From the NCBI GenBank assembly GCA_944392065.1, contig CALXVO010000039.1, positions 1-10,124 on the forward strand: a stretch of DNA of 10,124 bases, in the 5' to 3' direction. The position numbers and the translations under genes are program-made. The stretch is from an uncultured Clostridia bacterium (lineage in GTDB: Bacteria > Bacillota > Clostridia > TANB77 > CAG-508). Position 1 is the first letter of the stretch, and each line of letters begins with the position of its first letter. Under the pieces are notes generated by a model. The model searched no databases and had not been told where the DNA came from. It saw only the letters and a program-made list of their open reading frames with translations. This document shows positions 1 through 6,214 of the stretch, piece after piece.

Positions 1-881
1 ACTGCAAAGTACCTTATGTACGTGGAAGAGAAAGAAGTAGAAGTTCAGAAGATATTTTATCAGAAATAAAGGAGTTAGCTAAAGCTGGATATAAAGAGAT
101 AACATTACTTGGACAAAATGTTAATTCATATATGAGAGTAGAAAGAGAAAAAGCAAAGCAAGATTTAAATAACAAAGAATATGATCAAAACAAAAATAAT
201 ATTAATTCATTTGCAAAACTATTAAGAGCAGTAAACGAAATTGATGGAATAGAAAAAATAAGATTTACATCACCACATCCAAAGGATTTTACAGATGACG
301 TAATAGAGGCTATAAGAGACTCTAAAAAAGTTTCTAAATTTATTCATTTACCTCTACAATCAGGAAGTACTAATGTATTAAAAACAATGAACAGAGTATA
401 TACAAAAGAGCAATATCTAGAATTAGTAGAAAAAATGAAAAAAATGATACCTGATGTTAAATTTTCAACAGATATAATTGTAGGATTTCCGGGAGAAACA
501 GAGAAAGATTTTGAAGATACATTAGATGTAGTAAGAAAAGTGAAATATGAGCAAATCTTTATGTTTATATATTCAAGAAGAAAAGGAACACCAGCAGATA
601 AAATGGAAAACCAAATTCCAGAAGAAATTAAACATAAGAGATTTGATAGATTAAAGAACCTTTATGAAAATTTAGTAGAGGAAAATAATAAAGAATATAT
701 AGGAAAAACATTTGAACTGCTTGTAGAAGGATATAGCAAAACAAATAACGAATATTTAACAGGAAGAACAGATACAAATAAAGTAGTTATATTTGAAGGG
801 AAAGAAGATATAATAGGAAAAGTAATAAATGTAAAAATAATATCAGACCATAAATGGTATTTAAAAGGAGAGGTTATTTAA
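1..881 (+). CDS. miaB: MiaB, tRNA-2-methylthio-N6-(dimethylallyl)adenosine synthase, 5'-truncated
   Basis: MiaB is a radical-SAM iron-sulfur enzyme that adds a methylthio group to i6A37 next to the anticodon of tRNAs reading UNN codons. The frame is open from the first base (first whole codon at 3). It begins at the last cysteine of the radical-SAM CxxxCxxC motif, followed by VPYVRGRERSRS. Further family signatures are LLGQNVNSY, IRFTSPHPKDF, IHLPLQSGST and DIIVGFPGETE. The C-terminal part, from about NKEYIGKTFELLVEG to the stop at 879-881, is a TRAM RNA-binding domain containing GRTDTNKVV. The N-terminal UPF0004 domain and the first two cluster cysteines lie outside the window. A short lysine/asparagine-rich stretch after NVNSY looks longer than is usual at that loop. 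An ATG at 132 is internal, not the start. The gene reads toward mutS, a common Firmicute arrangement (B. subtilis has miaB/ymcB, ymcA, cotE, mutS, mutL). Confidence 0.95.
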   Translation, partial: CKVPYVRGRERSRSSEDILSEIKELAKAGYKEITLLGQNVNSYMRVEREKAKQDLNNKEYDQNKNNINSFAKLLRAVNEIDGIEKIRFTSPHPKDFTDDVIEAIRDSKKVSKFIHLPLQSGSTNVLKTMNRVYTKEQYLELVEKMKKMIPDVKFSTDIIVGFPGETEKDFEDTLDVVRKVKYEQIFMFIYSRRKGTPADKMENQIPEEIKHKRFDRLKNLYENLVEENNKEYIGKTFELLVEGYSKTNNEYLTGRTDTNKVVIFEGKEDIIGKVINVKIISDHKWYLKGEVI

Positions 882-884
882 TAA

Positions 885-1080
885 ATGAAGCAAGTAGGTC
901 AGGAAGAATTTAAAGGATATATAAGAGATTTAATAGATGGAAAAACAACTAAAAAACGGGGATGTTAGTACAGGAACAAAAGAAGAAACTTCAGTAGAGA
1001 TGAGACAAGTAGGAACTAAAAAAGCAGAAAACAGAACTGAAGAACATAGTAATAATGTAGAAAAAGAAAGGGACGACTAA
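885..1080 (+). pseudogene. Unrecognised small ORF, apparently frameshifted, between miaB and mutS
   Basis: I do not recognise this gene. An ATG at 885 follows GGAGAGG at a plausible distance (11 bases). It opens a frame beginning MKQVGQEEFKGYIRDLIDGK that stops at 966-968 after 27 residues. The frame one base further on is open from an ATG at 937 to the stop at 1078-1080 and reads as a hydrophilic, E/K/T/N-rich tail ending NNVEKERDD. Losing one base in the A6 or G4 run at 949-961 would join them into one protein of about 64 residues, with the tail ending just before the mutS start. The head carries KQVG and the tail RQVG, from similar 14-base stretches at 885 and 1000. In B. subtilis this position holds ymcA (ricA) and cotE, but the sequence does not resemble the YlbF/YmcA family. 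It could be a decayed gene, a sequencing slip in a homopolymer, two tiny genes, or merely open A-rich spacer. Confidence 0.35.
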
Positions 1081-1082
1081 AT

Positions 1083-3695
1083 ATGGCAGAGTATTCACCA
1101 ATGATGCAACATTATTTAGACACAAAAAATCAATATAAAGATTGTATACTATTTTATAGATTAGGTGACTTTTATGAAATGTTTTTTGATGATGCAATAA
1201 ATGTTTCAAGAGAATTAGAACTTACATTAACTGGAAAAGACTGCGGACAAGAAGAAAGAGCACCAATGTGTGGTATACCTTATCATGCAGCAGAAACATA
1301 TATAGCAAGATTAATATCTAAAGGATATAAAGTTGCAATATGTGAGCAACTAGAAGATCCAAAACAAGCAAAAGGTATAGTAAAAAGAGACGTAATAAGA
1401 GTTGTAACACCAGGAACAGTAATAGAAGCAAATTTGCTCGAAGATAAGAAAAACAATTATATAATGAGCATATATAAAAACGGAATATATTTTGGTGTAA
1501 CTGCTTGTGATATAACTACAGGAGATTTTAGGACAACTGAAATAAAGGAAACTAACAATTTTGCAGCATTATTAGATGAAATATCAAAATATTCTCCAGC
1601 AGAACTTGTAGTAAATACAATGTTTTATGACTGCACAGAAGAAATAAATAAAATAAAAGAAAGATTTGAAGTATATATAACTAGATTAGAAGAAAAAGAG
1701 TTTACAGATAACTACGAAGCTTTGTCGGTAAAGTATAAAATTGTAGATGACGAAGAAAAAAGTATAGAAGATATATCTAAATATATGCTATCAGTAGCAG
1801 CTACAAATGCATTAATTACATATTTATTAGATACGCAAAAAAACAGCTTAGACCATATAAATAAATTAATTGTATATAATATAACAAAATATATGGCACT
1901 TGATATTAATGCAAGAAGAAACCTAGAAATAACAGAAAAATTAAGAGATAAATCAAAAAAAGGAACACTTTTATGGGTACTTGATAAAACAGCTACTTCA
2001 ATGGGGGGAAGATTACTTCGTAGATGGTTAAATAACCCACTTATAGAAACTAACCAAATAAATAAAAGGCTGGATGCAGTAGGAGAACTTAAAAGTAATA
2101 TCATTTTAAGAGGAGATATTACAGATGCACTAAAAAAAGTATATGATATAGAAAGACTAGCCGGAAAAATATCATATGGTAGTGCAAATGGAAGAGATTT
2201 AATATCTTTAAAATCTTCTGCAAAACAATTGCCAGAAGTAAAGAAAATATTATCACAAGCAAAATCAAATATGCTAGTAGAGCTATTTTCAGAACTTGAT
2301 ACATTGGAAGATATATATGAATTAATAGATAAAACCATAGTAGATGACCCACCAATTAGTGTGAAAGAAGGTGGACTAATAAAACTAGGGTATGACGAAG
2401 AAATAGACAAATTAAAAACAGCAACAACAGACGGAAAGAATTGGATTATACAATTAGAAGCAGAAGAAAGAGAAAAAACCGGAATAAAAGGCTTAAAAGT
2501 TGGATTTAATAAAGTATTTGGATATTACATAGAAGTAACTAAATCAAATATATCATTAGTACCAGATAGATATATAAGGAAGCAAACATTGACAAATGGA
2601 GAAAGATACATAACAGAAGAATTAAAAAATCTAGAAAATCAAATTTTAGGTGCAGAGGAAAAAGTTATAAATCTCGAATACAATGTATTTGCAGAAGTAA
2701 GAGATAAAATAGAAGCACAAATAGAAAGAGTACAAAAAGCAGCAGGAATAATAGCTACATTAGATGGACTATGTTCTCTAGCAACAGTTGCAGAGGACCA
2801 GAACTATGTAAGGCCAGAGGTTGATAATAGTGGAGTAATAGATATAAAAGATGGACGCCATCCAGTAATAGAAAAAATATTACCAAGTGGAAGCTTTGTG
2901 CAAAACGATACATATTTAGATAAAAACGAGAATAGACTATCTATAATAACAGGTCCTAACATGGCAGGAAAATCTACATATATGAGGCAAGTAGCATTAA
3001 TTGCCTTAATGGCACAAATAGGAAGTTTTGTACCAGCATCTTATGCACGAATAGGAGTAGTAGATAAGATTTTTACAAGAGTTGGTGCATCAGATGACTT
3101 AAGTATGGGACAAAGTACATTTATGGTAGAAATGATGGAAGTTGCACAAATATTAAAAGAAGCAACAGCAAATAGCTTAGTAATATTAGACGAAATAGGA
3201 AGAGGAACTTCTACTTATGATGGACTATCAATAGCATGGGCAGTAGCAGAATATATATCAGACAAAGAAAAATGTGGTGCAAAAACTTTATTTGCAACAC
3301 ATTACCATGAGCTAACTGATTTGGAAAATAAGTTAGAAGGAGTAAAAAACTATTCTATAGCAGTAAAAGAAAAAGGAGAAGACATAATCTTCTTAAGGAA
3401 AATAGTAAAAGGTGGAACAGACGAAAGCTATGGAGTGCATGTAGCAAAACTTGCAGGAGTACCACAGGTTGTTACAAAAAGAGCAAACGAAATATTAAAA
3501 TCAATAGAAAGAAAAAATGTGCTAAACAACAAAAAAATAGAAAAACAAGAAAAAGGTGTTGCAGATGGACAACTTACTATGTACAACTACAAATTAGCAG
3601 AAATAGCACACGAATTAGATAAAATAGACGTAAATGAACTAACACCAATCGAGGCATTAAATACATTAGTAAAGATAAAAGAAAAAATGTCCTAA
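1083..3695 (+). CDS. mutS: DNA mismatch repair ATPase MutS
   Basis: MutS binds mismatches and small loops in newly replicated DNA as a sliding-clamp dimer and recruits MutL. The 870 residues are the normal full length. The N-terminal mismatch-reading domain carries the Phe-x-Glu wedge (F30-Y31-E32 in GDFYEMF), and the connector, lever and clamp domains fill the middle. The C-terminal ABC-type ATPase has Walker A GPNMAGKST at 624-632, the signature around DDLSMGQSTF, Walker B LVILDE with D703-E704, and the H-loop histidine in FATHYHE at 740. The C-terminal dimerisation tail is present. The start follows AAAGGGA at about 10 bases. The gene is probably co-transcribed with miaB upstream and the kinase 20 bases downstream. 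The usual partner gene mutL is not next to it. No frameshift or missing motif was seen. Confidence 0.98.
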   Translation: MAEYSPMMQHYLDTKNQYKDCILFYRLGDFYEMFFDDAINVSRELELTLTGKDCGQEERAPMCGIPYHAAETYIARLISKGYKVAICEQLEDPKQAKGIVKRDVIRVVTPGTVIEANLLEDKKNNYIMSIYKNGIYFGVTACDITTGDFRTTEIKETNNFAALLDEISKYSPAELVVNTMFYDCTEEINKIKERFEVYITRLEEKEFTDNYEALSVKYKIVDDEEKSIEDISKYMLSVAATNALITYLLDTQKNSLDHINKLIVYNITKYMALDINARRNLEITEKLRDKSKKGTLLWVLDKTATSMGGRLLRRWLNNPLIETNQINKRLDAVGELKSNIILRGDITDALKKVYDIERLAGKISYGSANGRDLISLKSSAKQLPEVKKILSQAKSNMLVELFSELDTLEDIYELIDKTIVDDPPISVKEGGLIKLGYDEEIDKLKTATTDGKNWIIQLEAEEREKTGIKGLKVGFNKVFGYYIEVTKSNISLVPDRYIRKQTLTNGERYITEELKNLENQILGAEEKVINLEYNVFAEVRDKIEAQIERVQKAAGIIATLDGLCSLATVAEDQNYVRPEVDNSGVIDIKDGRHPVIEKILPSGSFVQNDTYLDKNENRLSIITGPNMAGKSTYMRQVALIALMAQIGSFVPASYARIGVVDKIFTRVGASDDLSMGQSTFMVEMMEVAQILKEATANSLVILDEIGRGTSTYDGLSIAWAVAEYISDKEKCGAKTLFATHYHELTDLENKLEGVKNYSIAVKEKGEDIIFLRKIVKGGTDESYGVHVAKLAGVPQVVTKRANEILKSIERKNVLNNKKIEKQEKGVADGQLTMYNYKLAEIAHELDKIDVNELTPIEALNTLVKIKEKMS

Positions 3696-3715
3696 TTGGG
3701 AAAAGGAGGAAGAAT

Positions 3716-5302
3716 ATGAAAGCAATAGAAAAATTTAAAGATGACGCTGAAAAAAAAATACTTGCATGTAAATATAAAAATGAGGTTAGGCCATTAGATT
3801 GCGAAGTAGATAATTTGAATGATGTTGTACCAATTGATATTACAACAAGAGATGGAAGAAGAGTATACCAAAGAGGCATCCTATATGTAATGGGTATGGC
3901 GTTTAATAGAGTTTATCCTAAGGCACTTCTTACTGTAAATTGCCAACTTTCAAATTCTATATATTGCAGTGTGGAAAATATGAAAGTCACAACGGAACTG
4001 GTAGATAATATAAAAAAAGAAATGCAAGATATTGTTGATAGCAATTTACCAATAAGAAAAATAGAAATGTCAAAAGAAGAAGCGGAAAAATTCTATCAAA
4101 AGGAAAAAACATTAAGAGGGAGATTACAACTAGATAATAAATATAAAGATGAAGTTTCGTTATACTTTTGTGAAGACTATTATAACTATTTCTACGGTGT
4201 TATGCCAATTAGCACAGGATATATTAAGCTTTTTGATGTTATAAAATATCATGATGGCTTTTTATTACGCTATCCTGATAAAAAAAATCCTGATAGAATT
4301 GATAGATATATCGAAACAAAAAAGCTACTACATACTTTAGAGGAGTATGAGGATATTCACACACTATTAGATATAAATACAATCTATAAATTAAACAAAA
4401 AGATAGAAGAAGGAAAAGAAAAAGAACTTATCCTTCTTGCAGAAGCGTTACATGAGAAAAAAATATCAGATATAGCAGATAAAATAGTTAAAAGAAAAGG
4501 TGTAAAAATAATATTAATTGCAGGACCATCTTCTTCTGGCAAAACAACATTTGCTCAAAGATTAGGAATACAGCTTAAATTAAATGGAATTAAGCCAATT
4601 ACAATTTCAGTTGATAATTACTTTGTTGAAAGAAAAGATACTCCTAAAGATGAAAATGGAAAATATGATTTCGAAAGACTAGAGGCGATAGATTTAGAAT
4701 TATTTAATGACCATTTATCTAAGCTATTAAAAGGAGAAGAGGTACAACTTCCAATCTTTAATTTTAAAACAGGTACCAAAACATTTACTGGTGAAAAAAT
4801 TAAGATGAGAAATAATGAAGTGCTAGTTATAGAAGGAATACATTGCTTAAATGATAAATTAACAGCATCTATTCCTTTAGAGCAGAAGTACAAAATATAC
4901 ATTAGTGCATTAACTGTACTTAATATAGACTACTATAATAGAATCTCTACAACTGATACTAGATTAATACGTAGATTAGTTAGAGATTACAATTTTAGAG
5001 GATATGAAGCACTTCATACATTGCAAAATTGGGACATGGTAAATAAAGGTGAAGAGAACTATATATTTCCATTCCAAGAAGAGGCCGATAGTATGTTTAA
5101 TACTTCATTAATTTATGAAATATCAGTACTAAAAAAATATGCTATGCCACTTTTAAAAGCCATTGACAATTCTCATCCAGAATATTCAGAAGCAACAAGT
5201 TTATATGAGCTTTTAAAATATTTTGATGATATAAGTGATGAGTACATACCAAAAAATTCATTACTTAGAGAATTTATAGGGGGAAGTATATTTAATGTAT
5301 AG
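3716..5302 (+). CDS. Nucleoside kinase, phosphoribulokinase/uridine kinase family with ThrRS-like N-terminal half
   Basis: This is a P-loop kinase of the uridine kinase/phosphoribulokinase family, expected to phosphorylate uridine or a related nucleoside in the cytoplasm (pyrimidine salvage). The kinase half starts near residue 262: Walker A GPSSSGKT at 270-277, the substrate-side aspartate D300 in SVDNYF, E373 in VIEGIH, and an arginine-rich lid around RLIRRLVRDYNFRG. The first 260 residues resemble the TGS and second-additional domains of threonyl-tRNA synthetase, as in many 540-560-residue clostridial relatives; VPIDITTRDGRRVYQRG marks the junction. The 528-residue protein seems to lack the first beta-hairpin of the TGS fold, since recognisable similarity begins only near residue 18. 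The start is well supported by AAGGAGG at 3703-3709, six bases before the ATG. Its exact substrate cannot be read from the sequence. Confidence 0.88.
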   Translation: MKAIEKFKDDAEKKILACKYKNEVRPLDCEVDNLNDVVPIDITTRDGRRVYQRGILYVMGMAFNRVYPKALLTVNCQLSNSIYCSVENMKVTTELVDNIKKEMQDIVDSNLPIRKIEMSKEEAEKFYQKEKTLRGRLQLDNKYKDEVSLYFCEDYYNYFYGVMPISTGYIKLFDVIKYHDGFLLRYPDKKNPDRIDRYIETKKLLHTLEEYEDIHTLLDINTIYKLNKKIEEGKEKELILLAEALHEKKISDIADKIVKRKGVKIILIAGPSSSGKTTFAQRLGIQLKLNGIKPITISVDNYFVERKDTPKDENGKYDFERLEAIDLELFNDHLSKLLKGEEVQLPIFNFKTGTKTFTGEKIKMRNNEVLVIEGIHCLNDKLTASIPLEQKYKIYISALTVLNIDYYNRISTTDTRLIRRLVRDYNFRGYEALHTLQNWDMVNKGEENYIFPFQEEADSMFNTSLIYEISVLKKYAMPLLKAIDNSHPEYSEATSLYELLKYFDDISDEYIPKNSLLREFIGGSIFNV

Positions 5303-5306
5303 GTGG

Positions 5307-5427
5307 TTGAAAAATAATTGAGTTTTGGCGTTGTTGAACTTCACATCGAAAATCCTCATCGTACTATATTTTGCGACTACGATTTTCTTGTTTGCTCTCC
5401 TAGCCAAAACATCAATTATTTTCAAAA
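5307..5427. repeat. Degenerate long inverted repeat, MITE-like
   Basis: The left arm 5307-5329 and right arm 5403-5427 are inverted copies (TTGAAAAATAATTGAGTTTTGGC against the complement of GCCAAAACATCAATTATTTT), differing by single-base indels. An inner pair, GAAAATC at 5348-5354 and GATTTTC at 5381-5387, extends the symmetry. The element starts four bases after the kinase stop and ends shortly before the RNHCP start. It is less A+T-rich than the flanks and contains no gene. No T-run follows the stem, so a simple terminator is unlikely. The arms suggest an old miniature inverted-repeat element or a dispersed intergenic palindrome. This is inference, because only one copy is in view. Confidence 0.55.
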
Positions 5428-5445
5428 CATACCAATAATAGAAAT

Positions 5446-5449
5446 GGAG
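5446..5449 (+). promoter_or_regulatory. Ribosome binding site that fixes the RNHCP start
   Basis: GGAG lies six bases before the ATG at 5456. The upstream in-frame candidates, TTG at 5318 and ATG at 5444, have no comparable site. Recognisable family sequence begins at MGRKFTE, so translation most likely starts at 5456. Confidence 0.65.
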
Positions 5450-5455
5450 TTAGAA

Positions 5456-5764
5456 ATGGGAAGAAAATTTACAGAAATTGATGAGGAATTTATATGTGAG
5501 AATTGTGGGGCAAAAGTAAAACCACTAGGATATTCATGTAGGAATCATTGTCCAAAGTGCCTTTATTCAAAGCATGTAGATATAAATCCTGGAGATAGAG
5601 AAGAAACATGTCATGGGATATTGGAGCCAATTGGAGCAGAAATAGATAGCAAAAAAGGTTATGTAATAATATTCAGGTGTAAAAAGTGTGGCATAATTAG
5701 AAGAAATAAAGCAGCAAAAGATGACAATATGGATTTAATTATAAAATTAACAGCGAGACATTAA
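5456..5764 (+). CDS. RNHCP-domain zinc-ribbon protein
   Basis: This is a 102-residue protein of the RNHCP family, named for the motif present here as RNHCP at 29-33. Cysteine pairs C14/C17 (CENC) and C32/C35 (CPKC) look like one zinc ribbon, and C75/C78 (CKKC) like half of a second site, with C28 and C52 as further candidates. The strongly conserved stretch SKHVDINPGDR follows the second pair. The C-terminal RCKKCGIIRRNKAAKDDN is also typical. The family is small, cytosolic and without an established function; zinc binding and possibly nucleic-acid contact are inferred from the cysteine pattern and basic residues. The in-frame open sequence back to a TTG at 5318 belongs to the inverted repeat, not to this protein. 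The gene may be transcribed with mutS and the kinase, although the repeat separates them. Confidence 0.9.
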   Translation: MGRKFTEIDEEFICENCGAKVKPLGYSCRNHCPKCLYSKHVDINPGDREETCHGILEPIGAEIDSKKGYVIIFRCKKCGIIRRNKAAKDDNMDLIIKLTARH

Positions 5765-5786
5765 ATAACGATTCATTGTTACAAAC

Positions 5787-5830
5787 CACAGCTTGTTTTT
5801 TAGAGAAGAAGTATAGCTGTGAATTTTTTT
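5787..5830 (+). terminator. Probable intrinsic terminator after RNHCP
   Basis: CACAGCT at 5787-5793 pairs with AGCTGTG at 5815-5821 (7 bp, loop of 21 bases). A run of seven T begins at 5824. The long loop makes it weaker than a classic terminator, but its place 22 bases after the RNHCP stop fits. Confidence 0.55.
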
Positions 5831-5831
5831 A

Positions 5832-5895
5832 TTGTATAGGAAAAATCGACTCTTTCTTTGATATTTCAGTATTCCTAGCAATTTTTCCTATACAA
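5832..5895. repeat. Perfect 15-bp inverted repeat in the convergent gap
   Basis: TTGTATAGGAAAAAT at 5832-5846 is exactly inverted at 5881-5895, with 34 bases between. There is no T-run after the stem on either strand. It could be the end repeats of a 64-bp miniature element, or a structure protecting the 3' ends of the two convergent transcripts. Confidence 0.6.
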
Positions 5896-5989
5896 CAAGG
5901 TTAGGCTACCTTGGGCTGTGCATATTCGCGAATCGAAATGCCACAAAGGTGCGCCCTAAAAGCTCTGCTTTCGCTAACGCACACCTTTC
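5896..5989. repeat. Cluster of G+C-richer palindromes between convergent genes
   Basis: In order there are: a stem CAAGGT 5896-5901 with ACCTTG 5908-5913; a perfect 10-base palindrome ATTCGCGAAT at 5924-5933; and a stem AAAGGTGCG 5945-5953 with CGCACACCTTT 5978-5988 (two-base bulge). The last stem sits immediately after the U32 stop on the minus strand and could shape the end of that transcript, though no T-run follows it. Together with the 15-bp repeat to its left this resembles a dispersed intergenic element. No gene is visible here. Confidence 0.5.
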
Positions 5990-6214
5990 TTACACATCCC
6001 TATTTAAATTTCCATAAGTATATTGCTTTCCATCTAACTTAGTACCGTTCATAGCTGCTTTTGCAATAGTGTTTATCTCATCAATGGTTTCATCTAATAA
6101 ATCAATTCTAACTGAATTTATACTAGTATCAATGTGAGTAATACATGTAGTCTTACTATTAAATATTGTGGTTACTGTTTGAATATTATCTGGCAAAATT
6201 CTAAATTCAAATCC
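5990..6214 (-). pseudogene. Detached C-terminal 74 residues of the U32 protein (frameshifted)
   Basis: This frame reads GFEFRILPDNIQTVTTIFNS from its first codon at 6214-6212 and ends YGNLNRDV before the stop at 5992-5990. It is the expected continuation of the U32 gene: the main frame arrives as NKYFLRDRL and should continue GFEF. Instead it reads on as RI and stops. Removing one base near 6215 restores a single protein of about 948 residues. An in-frame ATG at 6226-6224 lies inside the gene and has no good ribosome binding site, so this is not a separate gene. Confidence 0.85.

Noticed and set aside
954..960. AAAAAAC as a programmed -1 frameshift site in the small ORF
   Set aside because: The heptamer is in the wrong phase for the upstream frame, and the downstream frame needs +1, not -1. 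A lost base or decay is simpler.
1712..2410. Long open frame of 232 codons on the minus strand inside mutS
   Set aside because: It lies opposite an intact, fully motif-bearing mutS and its translation is serine/leucine/phenylalanine-rich with no recognisable domain. It is a shadow produced by A-rich codons.
5307..5427. Intrinsic terminator for the kinase gene
   Set aside because: The loop is very long and no T-run follows the right arm, so a repeat element fits better.
5318..5455. N-terminal extension of RNHCP from a TTG codon
   Set aside because: The added 46 residues come from the inverted repeat, have no ribosome binding site, and precede the point where family similarity begins. The ATG at 5456 with GGAG is better.
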